Shown here: positions 34,444 through 43,845 of the stretch, piece after piece | Position numbering within the stretch: the first letter of the stretch is position 1 | How the letters are laid out: each line of letters starts with the position of its first letter | Assembly: GCA_947495075.1 (NCBI GenBank) | Contig: CANLXH010000002.1 | Span: 558,001 to 622,000 of the forward strand | Reading direction: 5' to 3' | Source of the DNA: an uncultured Croceitalea sp. | Lineage (GTDB): Bacteria; Bacteroidota; Bacteroidia; Flavobacteriales; Flavobacteriaceae | Length of the DNA: 64,000 nt | The notes under the pieces: model-generated | The model's database searches: none | Told to the model about the DNA's origin: nothing | The model's input: only the letters and a program-made list of their open reading frames with translations | Program-made: the position numbers and the translations under genes

Positions 34444-34956
34444 ATGCGTCCTAAAAACCCTAGTGAATCGCGAACAATAATGACAGATATGGTTTTACCC
34501 AGTGAAACCAACCCTTTAAACAATCTTTTTGGAGGAGAATTATTGGCAAGAATGGATAGAGCTGCCAGTATTGCTGCAAGACGCCATAGTCGAAGGATTA
34601 CCGTTACTGCGTCTGTAAATCACGTAGCTTTTAATCGTTCTGTACCGTTAGGGAGCGTAGTTACCGTAGAAGCAGCTGTTTCAAGAGCTTTTAAGACCTC
34701 CATGGAGATTTATATTGATGTTTGGATGGAAGATCGTTTTACAGGTGAAAAAACCAAGGCAAATGAAGCCATTTATACTTTTGTTGCTGTTGATGATACG
34801 GGTATTCCGACCGAAGTTCCACCTCTAAAACCTGTTACGGATGAAGAAAAAGAACGTTTTGATGCTGCCCTTAGAAGAAAACAGCTGAGTTTGGTATTAG
34901 CAGGAAAAATGAAGCCCAATGAGGCCACAGAATTACGTGCACTTTTTATAAATTAA
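34444..34956 (+). CDS. Acyl-CoA thioesterase (hotdog fold)
   Basis: A 170-residue hotdog-fold thioesterase. The key segment is SETNPLNNLFGGELLARMDRAASIAARR, holding the conserved Asn and Asp of the YciA/ACOT family, followed by TVTASVNHVAFNRSVPLGSVVTVEA and the final helix. It hydrolyses acyl-CoA in the cytoplasm and may control fatty acyl pools. Its stop overlaps the convergent EnvC stop by 4 bases. Chain-length preference is unknown. Confidence 0.88.
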   Translation: MRPKNPSESRTIMTDMVLPSETNPLNNLFGGELLARMDRAASIAARRHSRRITVTASVNHVAFNRSVPLGSVVTVEAAVSRAFKTSMEIYIDVWMEDRFTGEKTKANEAIYTFVAVDDTGIPTEVPPLKPVTDEEKERFDAALRRKQLSLVLAGKMKPNEATELRALFIN

Positions 34957-36176
34957 AGCCGATAGATCCAGTTCTCAGGATTTAGTCTTTTAGTGTCTTG
35001 ATACAAATAGAACTTTAAATTTGTCGCACCGCTAAACCGATTGGTATAAATCTCTCCCAAAGCTTCTTTAACAGCAACTTTATCTCCTTTTTGTACATAA
35101 ATTTTAGACAAATTGTAATACATGCTAATGTAATTACCGTGTCTTAGATATACTCCTTTTACCCCCATTTTATTAGTGAAAATGGTAATTACTTCGCCTT
35201 CAAAAATTGCTCTTGCTTGACCTCCCTTATCTGTTGAAATGGTAACGCCATTATTTTGATGCTTTATCCCAGGATATATCTTATCTGCATATACCCCAAA
35301 ACCTTGACTTTTTACTCCTTTCTCTACTGGCCATATTAATTTTCCTTTGTTGGAAGAAAAGTTATTCGCTATTAGTTTTGCTTCGGGAGTAAGCGCAAAA
35401 GAAGTGGTATTCCTACTTCCAGATTTTTTATTAGAGCTCGCAATAGCAGAACGAATTAGTTTTTCTATCTCCCTATCTATTCTTCGAGATTCTTTTTTCT
35501 TTTTATCTATTGCTTGAGTATACTTGGATTCGTTTTGTTTGATGGTTTTAAGCAAGCTTTGTTGCGAACCTATTTCTTTAGACAAAGCATTTTTAGCACT
35601 CCTATTTTCTGCTAACAATTGGTCTTTTATTTTTCTTTGCTCAACTAAATCTTTATTTAAGGCTGATAGTTCTTGAGTTTTTACTTCTATGTTTTCTCCT
35701 TGTTGTTTGCGATGCTTTGTGTATTGTTTCATGTATTGCAATCGCTTAAAAGCCTGAAAAAAATCATTTGAAGACAGTAGAAACATTAAACGATTATTCT
35801 GAGTTTTATTCTGATATGATTTTCGAATCAATTTCGCATAATCATCCTTAAGCAGCACTAAGTCTTCTCTAAGCTTTCCTATACTTCTAACATTGGCATT
35901 AATTTGCCTGTTTAAAAGGTTAGATTGTTGGTTGGTAACCCTTATTAACTCTTGTCTTACGTTTATTTTTTGATCCAAAGCTTCCATTTGCTCTAAGACG
36001 TTACCTTTTTCTTGCTTTTCAGCAGAAAGTAACCGATTCATTTCCCGAATCTCTTTTTGGAGTTTAGTACGTTTTGCTTCTAAAGCTTTTTGTTGGCTTG
36101 TTTGCGCGGAGAGGTTTGTTGAAAAAACTAATGCAACTATAAAAAATCCAATATGATAGCTAAATATACGCTTCAT
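34953..36176 (-). CDS. EnvC-like murein hydrolase activator
   Basis: A 407-residue secreted protein with a signal peptide (about 1-25, ending NLSAQ). A long coiled coil spans about residues 26-245 and is rich in K/E/Q, and the C-terminal 115 residues are a LytM/M23-like domain. The zinc ligands are lost: HQNNGVTI replaces HxxGxD, MYYNLS replaces the HxH region and LKFYLYQ replaces HFE. So it is not an enzyme but probably an activator of amidases at the division site, like E. coli EnvC. It is the last gene of the flippase-dut-NTase-TPR-DUF4292 operon, with its start 1 base from the end of the previous gene. Confidence 0.85.
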   Translation of the reverse strand: MKRIFSYHIGFFIVALVFSTNLSAQTSQQKALEAKRTKLQKEIREMNRLLSAEKQEKGNVLEQMEALDQKINVRQELIRVTNQQSNLLNRQINANVRSIGKLREDLVLLKDDYAKLIRKSYQNKTQNNRLMFLLSSNDFFQAFKRLQYMKQYTKHRKQQGENIEVKTQELSALNKDLVEQRKIKDQLLAENRSAKNALSKEIGSQQSLLKTIKQNESKYTQAIDKKKKESRRIDREIEKLIRSAIASSNKKSGSRNTTSFALTPEAKLIANNFSSNKGKLIWPVEKGVKSQGFGVYADKIYPGIKHQNNGVTISTDKGGQARAIFEGEVITIFTNKMGVKGVYLRHGNYISMYYNLSKIYVQKGDKVAVKEALGEIYTNRFSGATNLKFYLYQDTKRLNPENWIYRL

Positions 36177-36955
36177 TATTCTAAAACAATCTCTTTAAAA
36201 CCTTTTGGTATTTTATATGGGAAGTTTAGTTGCTTGCCAAACTCCATTCCTTTATATTCTAGTTCAATTATAGTTTTATCCTCCTTATTTAAAGCTTCAA
36301 TACCTATTTTACTTGGTAATACTTTTGTATCTAAATCTTGATATTGATAGTTCATCTTGAGAAATCTATTTTCCCATGGCTGTGATAATTCTTGCGAAGA
36401 AACTTTAAAATTCTTTGGCTCAATAAAAAATAATATCTTAAAAAGATCATTTACCTTTTTAGGTTCAAGCCCATAATTACCATCTTTAATACTAGAAGAA
36501 TACTTTTCTTCTCTTAAATCTAGGACAGCGTTGCCTAACAGCAGGTTTTGTACCTTATCGAAATCGAGTTCTGTTCCTAATAGGTTACTTAGATAAGAGA
36601 AATCACCATCAAAATATTCGTTCTGTAATTTGTTATAGAACGAAACTTTATCAGGAGTAATCTTTGCTTTTACTACTCCAAAAGGAGCACTTATCCAAAC
36701 AGTTTCATCTTTTTTCATTCTAAGACTAACACTTACGGTCTGAGAATTTTCACCATCATTATAGTCAATCTTTAATCTACCACTAAGGGTTTCAAAATTA
36801 AGTTGATTTTGATAGTGATTTTGAATTATCTTTTTCGTGGATAAAGAAGCGTCTACTTCACCTGCTGCAATTGTTTTAGTCGATTTACAAGATGTAATAA
36901 AACCCAAGAGCAATACCAGCCCTATTCTTTGTGCTTGTTTCAAGGTAATGCTCAT
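36176..36955 (-). CDS. DUF4292 lipoprotein (LolB-like)
   Basis: A 259-residue lipoprotein with lipobox LLLGFITS-C (Cys23). The mature part matches DUF4292: LSGRLKIDYNDGE, LRMKKDETVWISAPFGVVKAKI and a series of antiparallel strands, a LolB/LolA-like half-barrel that could bind lipid. In E. coli, LolB receives lipoproteins at the outer membrane, but LolB is not recognised in Bacteroidota, so this family is a candidate for that kind of role (inference). It lies between the TPR gene (1-base gap) and the EnvC-like gene. Confidence 0.8.
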   Translation of the reverse strand: MSITLKQAQRIGLVLLLGFITSCKSTKTIAAGEVDASLSTKKIIQNHYQNQLNFETLSGRLKIDYNDGENSQTVSVSLRMKKDETVWISAPFGVVKAKITPDKVSFYNKLQNEYFDGDFSYLSNLLGTELDFDKVQNLLLGNAVLDLREEKYSSSIKDGNYGLEPKKVNDLFKILFFIEPKNFKVSSQELSQPWENRFLKMNYQYQDLDTKVLPSKIGIEALNKEDKTIIELEYKGMEFGKQLNFPYKIPKGFKEIVLE

Positions 36956-36956
36956 A

Positions 36957-37895
36957 TTAAAAACCTGGTTTTATCTTACTAAGATACAGATTAGCCTTTG
37001 AAAAATTGTTTATTTTAGTGTAGGCATCCGCTAAGGTTTGATATATTTTATTTGCTAGTGAGATATCATCAAACAAATAATCTAAAGAACTCTCCAAGAT
37101 TTCTATGGCCTGACTATTCTTATTATTCTTATGGAGCGCAAGACCATAGGCATAGTAAAAATAAGGCTGTAATGGATATGCTTCAACAGCGTCTTTTGCA
37201 GTCTTTTCTACTATACGATACTGCTCTAATCTTATCTGATTCTTTATATTCATCTCCATCCCTTCAGTAGTAGATTCATTGTTTTCAACTGTAAAGGTTG
37301 CTGACTTAACTGTAGGTTGCTCTAGAGGTTTATTTAATGAATCATTGATTTTTAAGGTAAGCTCATCTTTAAAATCGGAATTTGATATACCATTAAGTAT
37401 TTTTAATGCTTCTTGATACTTCCTTTTCTTATAATAAATAAGTGCAAGATTTTCCTTTAGCTTATTTTCATTAAAAGGTATGTTAGATTTTACAGCTTCA
37501 ATCGAGTTTGATTGTTTGTCAAGTATTGAAATTAAAGTGTCTAAATACCAGTAGTTTTTTGGTGCAGCAATAAGTGCTTCAATTGCATATTGCTGTGCAG
37601 AAATATACTTTTTATCTAAGTAGTAGGCTTTTGCTAGCTCATGGTCAATAACAACACTATTCGCATCCAGTCTTTTACATTCTAGCAGTAAGTTAATTGC
37701 ACGGTCGTAATTTTGTATTCCCTTCTGTTTTAAGGCTTCGAAGAATTTTTCTTGAAAGTCATCGGTATATTCCTCTAGAAAAACCTCAGCACTTTCCTCT
37801 TCTTCAATAGTTTTAGAAGGCTCTTCTTGGGCGTAGCTTGGGCTTAAAATCAATAAAGACAGCACGCTAATCCCAATAAAAAAGCAACTTCTCAT
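36957..37895 (-). CDS. Tetratricopeptide-repeat secreted protein
   Basis: A 312-residue protein with a signal peptide (about 1-22, ending SPSYAQ) and several TPR motifs (NYDRAINLLLECKRLDANS, YISAQQYAIEALIAAPKN, KYQEALKILNGISN, NSQAIEILESSLDYL). A Glu-rich stretch follows the signal. It is a scaffold, probably periplasmic. The gene is in the conserved order NTase-TPR-DUF4292-EnvC, suggesting a joint role in envelope assembly. No catalytic domain is present. Confidence 0.85.
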   Translation of the reverse strand: MRSCFFIGISVLSLLILSPSYAQEEPSKTIEEEESAEVFLEEYTDDFQEKFFEALKQKGIQNYDRAINLLLECKRLDANSVVIDHELAKAYYLDKKYISAQQYAIEALIAAPKNYWYLDTLISILDKQSNSIEAVKSNIPFNENKLKENLALIYYKKRKYQEALKILNGISNSDFKDELTLKINDSLNKPLEQPTVKSATFTVENNESTTEGMEMNIKNQIRLEQYRIVEKTAKDAVEAYPLQPYFYYAYGLALHKNNKNSQAIEILESSLDYLFDDISLANKIYQTLADAYTKINNFSKANLYLSKIKPGF

Positions 37896-37925
37896 GTTAC
37901 AATTGAAAAGGTTTATATCTTAACT

Positions 37926-38942
37926 CTACTCTAATACTGAATAATCACCAATACTGATAGTTTCAAAATTACCATTGTATTTTACGTGATTCCCAATCAT
38001 AGCATTATCCAAATTAGCATTTTTGATGCTGGTATGGCTTTGGATTATGCTATTTTTAACGGTTGAGTCTTCAATAACCGTATCTGCTCCTATTGATACA
38101 AAAGGGCCAACTGTCGTGTTTTTTAGCACCACATTTTCTCCTATAAAACAAGGCTCAATAATATTAGCATTCTCCTTTTTAACGGAAGCCGCAATCATGT
38201 TTTCCCCATCTTTCTCTAAAAAGCCGAGCATTCGCTGGTTGGTTTCTACAGTTACTTTTTTATTGCCGCAATCCATCCATTCATCTACTTGGCCCGTAAC
38301 AAATTTTTTGCCATCTGCCATCATACGCTTAATACCATCATTAATTTGGTATTCTCCTCCGTTAATTACGTTGTTATCTAAAACATACTGTAGCTCTTTT
38401 TTTAACGCTCCAACATTTTTAAAGTAATAAATACCTATTACCGCTAAATCAGAAACAAACTCTTCCGGTTTTTCAACTAATTCCACAATCTCATTAGTTT
38501 CATTTAATTTAACTACACCAAAAGCTTCTGGTTCATCAACTTGTTTTACCCAAATTACACTATCGGCATCTTTATCTAAATTAAACTCAGCTCGTATTAA
38601 AGTATCGGCATATGCAATCACCGCCGGACCGCTTAATGAGGGTTTTGCACTCATAATAGCATGCCCAGTGCCTAATGGTTCATCTTGTCTATAAATAGAA
38701 GCTTTTGCTCCTAAACCTTCAGCTAGGTCTTTTAAACTAGCTACAACATCTTCGCCAAAAAAAGCAGGATCTCCCAGAATAAAAGCAACTTCTTCTATGG
38801 GTTCGCTTAAAACTTTCGCAATATCGCTTACCAGACGGTGAACAATAGGTTTACCTGCGACAGGAATTAACGGTTTTGGTACTGTTAAACTATGTGGACG
38901 TAATCTTGAGCCTCTACCGGCCATTGGTACTATTATTTTCAT
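37926..38942 (-). CDS. Sugar-1-phosphate nucleotidyltransferase
   Basis: From the ATG at 38942 it has 338 residues; a TTG three codons earlier is rejected. The N-terminal nucleotidyltransferase domain shows VPMAGRGSRLRPHS with VPKPLIPVAGKPI, and the Mg-binding AYADTLIRAEF. A left-handed beta-helix follows in the C-terminal third (IEPCFIGENVVLKNTTVGP with hexapeptide repeats). The family activates glucose-1-phosphate, mannose-1-phosphate or GlcNAc-1-phosphate for polysaccharide or lipid-linked sugar synthesis. The sugar is not known. It follows dut by 75 bases. Confidence 0.85.
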   Translation of the reverse strand: MKIIVPMAGRGSRLRPHSLTVPKPLIPVAGKPIVHRLVSDIAKVLSEPIEEVAFILGDPAFFGEDVVASLKDLAEGLGAKASIYRQDEPLGTGHAIMSAKPSLSGPAVIAYADTLIRAEFNLDKDADSVIWVKQVDEPEAFGVVKLNETNEIVELVEKPEEFVSDLAVIGIYYFKNVGALKKELQYVLDNNVINGGEYQINDGIKRMMADGKKFVTGQVDEWMDCGNKKVTVETNQRMLGFLEKDGENMIAASVKKENANIIEPCFIGENVVLKNTTVGPFVSIGADTVIEDSTVKNSIIQSHTSIKNANLDNAMIGNHVKYNGNFETISIGDYSVLE

Positions 38943-39017
38943 GTTATGCAAATTCTAAGCTTTCAGCTCTATGTTTTAAGTTCTTTTTATTTGATAAAAT
39001 TCCTGCGAAAGCAGAAA

Positions 39018-39452
39018 TTATTTTGTTCCTGTGCTTCCAAATCCACCAGCTCCTCTTGCTGTATCTGATAACACATCCACCTCATTCCAATCTGCACGTT
39101 CATGTTTAGCGATAACCAATTGCGCAACACGCTCACCATCTTCAACAGTAAAATCTTCATTGGAAAGGTTTACTAATATCACCCCTATCTCTCCTCGATA
39201 ATCAGCATCAACAGTACCTGGTGCATTTAAGACGGTTATTCCTTTTTTTGCGGCCAAACCGCTTCTAGGTCTAACCTGTGCCTCAAAACCAACAGGGAGT
39301 TCTATAAAAAGACCCGTTTTTACAATAGTCCTTTCTAATGGTTGTAACGTTATGGATTCTGAAATATTGGCTCTTAAGTCCATCCCCGCAGAAGCATTGG
39401 TTTCATAATGCGGTAAAGGGTGTTTTGATTTGTTTATGATGTTAATTTGCAC
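39018..39452 (-). CDS. dut: dUTP diphosphatase
   Basis: A 144-residue trimeric dUTPase. The five motifs are visible: AGMDLRANI (motif 1), [11 protein letters not shown] (2), [14 protein letters not shown] (3), GERVAQLVI (4) and the C-terminal [10 protein letters not shown] (5). It breaks down dUTP to dUMP, keeping uracil out of DNA and supplying dTMP synthesis. Its start is a GTG at 39452 that overlaps the end of the flippase gene by 11 bases, so translation is coupled. Confidence 0.96.
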   Translation of the reverse strand: MQINIINKSKHPLPHYETNASAGMDLRANISESITLQPLERTIVKTGLFIELPVGFEAQVRPRSGLAAKKGITVLNAPGTVDADYRGEIGVILVNLSNEDFTVEDGERVAQLVIAKHERADWNEVDVLSDTARGAGGFGSTGTK

Positions 39453-40899
39453 GCTTAAAGAATATGGTTTTTAATTTGTCTCCTTCTAGTTTATAAATCA
39501 GCCCCAAAAATACTAAAAGCAAGATGCTTCCAACAATTAAGTTTCGGTTAAAAACATAGAAAGAAAGGGCAGAAAATACTATGGATAAACCTCCGTAAAA
39601 CAAGATTTTACGCATATTATAAGGAATAGGATAATGTTTTCTCCCAAAATAATATGATAGGCTCATCATTGTTCCGTATGCTACCAAAGTTGCTGTTGCA
39701 GAAGCCATATATCCAATTTTAGGAATAAAGATAAAATTGATTAACAAGGTTAAAATAGCGCCTGTAGAAGAAATGTAAGCACCGTATTTAGTCCTGTCTG
39801 TTATTTTATACCAAACAGACAGATTATGATAAATTCCTAAACAAAAACTTGCCAACAGTATTATTGGTACAATTTGAATTGCCTCTCTTAAGGATTCATT
39901 TCTAATTAAAATTGGGGAAAGTACATCTATAAAAACAACAACTGATAACAAAATACAGCTTCCTAAAATCACAAAATAGTTAGTGATTTGCGCGTAAGTT
40001 TTTTGCGGGTTCTCTGTGTTAGAATGGCTAAAGAAAAATGGCTCTACTCCCATTCTAAATGCTGTGCCAAATAGCGTCATAAATAGTGCTAGTTTATAAC
40101 AAGCTCCATATTTACCAGCCTCACTATCGGAAACCAACTCCGTCAATAATATTTTATCTACAACTTCATTAATAGTAAAGGCAATACCAGCTATCATAAC
40201 AGGCCCTGCATATTTTAGCATTTGCTTTAACACCCCAAAATCAAAAGAATAATTCCTTTTTAAATAAGTTGGAAGCAGTATTAAAAGGGTAACGGCGCTT
40301 GCAACAACGTTGGAGATAAATATGTAATTAATTTCATTCCCCTTCTTATAAATAGCGCTAAATATATTTTCCGCGTCTTCACTAACTAGCTTAGGTAATA
40401 CTATTAAAAAGAAAATGTTTAGCCCTAAGTTTATTGCTACATTGACTGTCTTTAGTACTGCATACTTCATTGGTTTCTCATTCGCGCGTAAAAGTGCAAA
40501 TGGAATAATTACCAGCGCATCTAACACTAAAATATAGGAAGTGAATTTGATATATGCTACATTGATATTTGTTACCTCAGCTAACACATTCTTAAAAACT
40601 AGTGCGATTAATAAGAATAGAATAGAAGTACACACTAATGAAATTAACGAGGTAGAAACCACTCTGTTTTTATCATCTGTCTTATGATAAAATCTAAAAA
40701 AAGCTGTTTCCATCCCATAGGCCAGAAAAACATTAAAAATGGCTATCCATGCATATATATTAATGTATTCTCCATATCCTGAAGCTTGCTCAAAAACAGA
40801 GGTATAGAGTGGAAGCAAGAATACAGAAAGCATTCTAGGGAACACCGTGGCCAAGCCATAAATTGCCGTTTGCTTAAAAAGCTTTTTGAGCGGATTCAA
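39442..40899 (-). CDS. Polysaccharide/oligosaccharide flippase (MOP superfamily)
   Basis: A 485-residue protein with about 14 hydrophobic segments and the Wzx/MurJ-like N terminus ([33 protein letters not shown]). The family flips lipid-linked sugars across the inner membrane. Members with this arrangement in Bacteroidota are annotated as lipopolysaccharide or polysaccharide biosynthesis proteins. It is first in the operon with dut and a nucleotidyltransferase. The substrate could be peptidoglycan lipid II or a surface glycan; sequence alone does not decide. Confidence 0.85.
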   Translation of the reverse strand: MNPLKKLFKQTAIYGLATVFPRMLSVFLLPLYTSVFEQASGYGEYINIYAWIAIFNVFLAYGMETAFFRFYHKTDDKNRVVSTSLISLVCTSILFLLIALVFKNVLAEVTNINVAYIKFTSYILVLDALVIIPFALLRANEKPMKYAVLKTVNVAINLGLNIFFLIVLPKLVSEDAENIFSAIYKKGNEINYIFISNVVASAVTLLILLPTYLKRNYSFDFGVLKQMLKYAGPVMIAGIAFTINEVVDKILLTELVSDSEAGKYGACYKLALFMTLFGTAFRMGVEPFFFSHSNTENPQKTYAQITNYFVILGSCILLSVVVFIDVLSPILIRNESLREAIQIVPIILLASFCLGIYHNLSVWYKITDRTKYGAYISSTGAILTLLINFIFIPKIGYMASATATLVAYGTMMSLSYYFGRKHYPIPYNMRKILFYGGLSIVFSALSFYVFNRNLIVGSILLLVFLGLIYKLEGDKLKTIFFKRAN

Positions 40900-40910
40900 T
40901 AAAAAGTGCT

Positions 40911-40944
40911 TTTAAAAGAAACCCCGAAGCTGAACTTCAGGGCT
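40911..40944 (-). terminator. Intrinsic terminator of the 41 kb lipoprotein gene
   Basis: On the minus strand CCCTGAAG pairs with CTTCGGGG (one U-G pair, loop TTCAG), followed by TTTCTTTT. It lies downstream of the 41000-41485 gene and just upstream of the flippase start. Confidence 0.6.
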
Positions 40945-40999
40945 TATGTTGTTATAAAAGTAGTCATAAACAACCTTTGTTCAAAGGTTTGGCGATTTA

Positions 41000-41485
41000 C
41001 TATTTATATATCAAAGGTTTCTTCTCCTTAATATTTTCTATCTTGAAGTACTTGACCTTATCACCATCTAAATAACTTACTACACATTCGTCCTGTGAAA
41101 TTTCAAAAGGAAATTTCTCTTCTAGTTTAGGAGGTTGATTCCCGACTTCTTGTTTTGCGTCCTCATGCATTATAATATCTGGTTTTTCTAAACTCTTATT
41201 CAAAAAATTGGCAGTAGCAACCAATTTTCCATCTTTAGACCTAACCTTTATATTTGCCATCTTACCTCTAAAATAGGCTTGCTGCATTTTCATATTATCC
41301 GTATTCTCCAAAAGTATAGGTATTTCTAGTTTAATTCCAGAACCGCTTTCTGGTCTGCCCCCAACCCAAGATTGACAAGTTGCTTGTCCCATTTCAAATG
41401 GTGGGTTTTCAACTAGTTTTTTCTGTGAAGAACAACCTGATAAGGAAAACGTCATTACTAAAATAGTTCCTATTAAGATTTTCAT
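41000..41485 (-). CDS. Lipoprotein of unknown function
   Basis: A 161-residue lipoprotein with lipobox FSLSG-C (Cys18). The mature part has a Cys-containing segment ATCQSWVGGRPESGSG, a region of strands (IKLEIPILLENTD, IKVRSKDGKLVATANF) and a second conserved-looking Cys (DECVVSYLDGDKVKYFKIE). I do not recognise a named family, though similar small lipoproteins occur in flavobacteria. It is divergent from the sulfatase gene across 131 bases and ends with its own terminator. Confidence 0.75.
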   Translation of the reverse strand: MKILIGTILVMTFSLSGCSSQKKLVENPPFEMGQATCQSWVGGRPESGSGIKLEIPILLENTDNMKMQQAYFRGKMANIKVRSKDGKLVATANFLNKSLEKPDIIMHEDAKQEVGNQPPKLEEKFPFEISQDECVVSYLDGDKVKYFKIENIKEKKPLIYK

Positions 41486-41616
41486 AGCTTCAAAATTTGA
41501 ATGTTATAAAGATATAAAACCAAAAGTAGTGCCAAAATTCGGTTTTACTCTTTTCCGTCACGATTTATATATTTCATATCTTGTTGTTCTCATATGAACT
41601 CCCTTTCTCTATTAAT

Positions 41617-43263
41617 ATGAAAATATTCATTATAAAAGTAATTTTTTTAGGCATTATTACTTGTCTGTTTTCCTGTAAGGAAAAAGTAAAGGAGGTTGTC
41701 GTAAAGCCTCGCCCCAATATCATTTTCATCATGTCAGATGATCATGCCTACCAAGCCATTAGTGCATATAGCAATCATTTAATTCAAACCCCTAACATTG
41801 ATAGAATCGCAGAAGGAGGCATCACCTTTACAAATGCCAGTGTTACGAATTCTATCTGCGCTCCTTCTCGAGCAACTATTCTCACCGGCAAGCATACCCA
41901 TATTAATGGGAAGACAGATAATCGACGGCCTTTTGATACAACCCAAGTTACTTTTCCAGAGATTTTTCAAAAAGCGGGTTACCAAACTGCTATGTACGGA
42001 AAATTACATTTTGGCAATAATCCAAAAGGAGTTGATGATTTTATGATTCTACCTGGACAAGGGAGCTATATAAATCCGGATTTCATTTCAAAGACTGGTG
42101 ATACTATTAGAAAAGAAGGCTATGTGACCGATATTATTACTGATTTAACTCTAGAATGGCTAGAAAAGAAACGAGATACTGCAAAGCCATTTATGTTGAT
42201 GTATCTACATAAAGCACCTCATAGACCGTGGTGGCCAAGACCAGATAAATTTGAAGAATTTTTAAACAAAGAGTTCCCCGAGCCAGCCTCTCTTTTTGAT
42301 GACTACGAAAACCGAGGTACAGCGGCAAGAACAGCAGAAATGAACTTGCTTACGGACATGATGTATAACCATGACAGTAAAATTCGACCAGAATTGACCA
42401 AACGTATGAATCCAAAACCAGAGGTTCCTGAATATGAAGGGGGTTTTGATAACCCTTATACCAACAGAATCAATGCAGAGCAAAAAGCAGCATACGAACC
42501 TATTTTGGATAAAATCAATAAAGACTTCGAAGAAAACTGGGGCAAAATGACCAAAAAAGAGAAAATGCTATGGAAATACCAACGCTATATGCAAGATTAT
42601 TTAGCTTGTGTTTCTTCCGTTGATGATAATGTTGGAAGAGTTCTGGATTATTTAGATCAGAACAAACTGACTGACAATACTATGGTAATTTATACCTCAG
42701 ATCAAGGGTTTTACTTAGGGGAACATGGTTGGTTTGACAAAAGGTTTATTTATAATGAATCATTTAAAACCCCTCTTTTAGTTCGTTGGCCAAATGAAAT
42801 TAAAGCAGGTATAACCAATGAAGAAATGGTGCAAAACTTGGATTTTGCTCAAACAATGCTAGAAGCTGCACAAATACAAGCTCCAGATGATATGCAAGGG
42901 GAAAGCCTAATACCTTTATTGACATCTAATAATGCAGATTGGACCCGTAATGCGGTCTATTATCATTATTACGAATACCCGGCGGTACATCAAGTAAAAC
43001 GCCATTATGGTATTGTGACTATTGATTATAAGTTGGCTCATTTTTATCATGATATTAATGAATGGGAACTCTATGACCGTAAAAATGACCCCAATGAAAT
43101 GAACAATGTTTATAATAATCCAGATTATACCGAAATAGTTACAGAACTTAAATTAAAACTGGATAATTTAAGAAAAGAATATGGCGATTCTGATGAGTTG
43201 AACCAAAAATATATAGATATTCATAATGCAAGTAATATTGATTCTCCCTTGAATAAGAAATAG
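41617..43263 (+). CDS. Sulfatase (formylglycine-dependent, S1 family) lipoprotein
   Basis: From the ATG at 41617 it has 548 residues; an in-frame TTG at 41581 is rejected because the lipoprotein signal MKIFIIKVIFLGIITCLFS-C (Cys20) then comes first. The type I sulfatase signature C-A-P-S-R is at 81-85, with Cys81 converted to formylglycine, and the metal-binding Asp pair is MSDDHAYQ. Further sites are GKLHFGN, KAPHRPWWP, SDQGFYLGEHGWFDKR. It removes sulfate from a carbohydrate, probably an algal or animal glycan. Maturation needs an anaerobic sulfatase-maturating enzyme or FGE, not seen here. No SusC/SusD pair lies nearby. Substrate is unknown. Confidence 0.9.
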   Translation: MKIFIIKVIFLGIITCLFSCKEKVKEVVVKPRPNIIFIMSDDHAYQAISAYSNHLIQTPNIDRIAEGGITFTNASVTNSICAPSRATILTGKHTHINGKTDNRRPFDTTQVTFPEIFQKAGYQTAMYGKLHFGNNPKGVDDFMILPGQGSYINPDFISKTGDTIRKEGYVTDIITDLTLEWLEKKRDTAKPFMLMYLHKAPHRPWWPRPDKFEEFLNKEFPEPASLFDDYENRGTAARTAEMNLLTDMMYNHDSKIRPELTKRMNPKPEVPEYEGGFDNPYTNRINAEQKAAYEPILDKINKDFEENWGKMTKKEKMLWKYQRYMQDYLACVSSVDDNVGRVLDYLDQNKLTDNTMVIYTSDQGFYLGEHGWFDKRFIYNESFKTPLLVRWPNEIKAGITNEEMVQNLDFAQTMLEAAQIQAPDDMQGESLIPLLTSNNADWTRNAVYYHYYEYPAVHQVKRHYGIVTIDYKLAHFYHDINEWELYDRKNDPNEMNNVYNNPDYTEIVTELKLKLDNLRKEYGDSDELNQKYIDIHNASNIDSPLNKK

Positions 43264-43284
43264 CACTAAATGTATTTTATAGTA

Positions 43285-43845
43285 TTATTGAGAATCTTTT
43301 AATATCCTTAAATCTTCCAGTTCCTTCTTAATTTGTTTGGCTATAAATAGACCCAAAATCAATAATGTTAAAACCGAGGATGCGAGAATATAAGTGTAAA
43401 AACTAGCACTAAGGTTGACTTTAAACAGAGGCAAGAGAATAACAAAGCCAATTGCATAAAACAATACAATTAATGGGGTTATTACGATATGTATTATCCT
43501 TCTTTTGTTGTAATATTTAGTGAGTTCTTGTTTAAACAAGGTATTGTCCATACTCCTGTTTATTCTTTGAAGCTTTTTAATACTTAGGAGTTCAATAACA
43601 ACTCGAATAATTAAACTTCCAATCATTAGCAATAACCCCAAAATGACTTGGTGGTTGTTATACCCTGAGATATAAAAGAAAAAGCCCCCTAAAACTAGAA
43701 CTGTAGCAAGCAGCACACCGTTAGTTATTTTTTGCTTGTTCTTAATTTCTTCTATTCTCTTCATTAATGATTTAAATCCGTCTTTTGGGGCTTTTATTTT
43801 ATCCTGATCGTTCCATTTGGATTGTATTTCTTCAAAACTATTCAT
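43285..43845 (-). CDS. Membrane protein downstream of ECF sigma gene
   Basis: A 186-residue protein with a cytoplasmic N terminus (FEEIQSKWNDQDKIKAPKDGFKSLMKRIEEIK) and four hydrophobic helices (about 43-60, 66-86, 117-138, 145-168). A short N-terminal helix with W and several acidic residues is common in anti-sigma-like proteins. It overlaps the ECF sigma gene by 8 bases, and an anti-sigma role is inferred only from position. It converges on the sulfatase gene. Confidence 0.65.
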   Translation of the reverse strand: MNSFEEIQSKWNDQDKIKAPKDGFKSLMKRIEEIKNKQKITNGVLLATVLVLGGFFFYISGYNNHQVILGLLLMIGSLIIRVVIELLSIKKLQRINRSMDNTLFKQELTKYYNKRRIIHIVITPLIVLFYAIGFVILLPLFKVNLSASFYTYILASSVLTLLILGLFIAKQIKKELEDLRILKDSQ

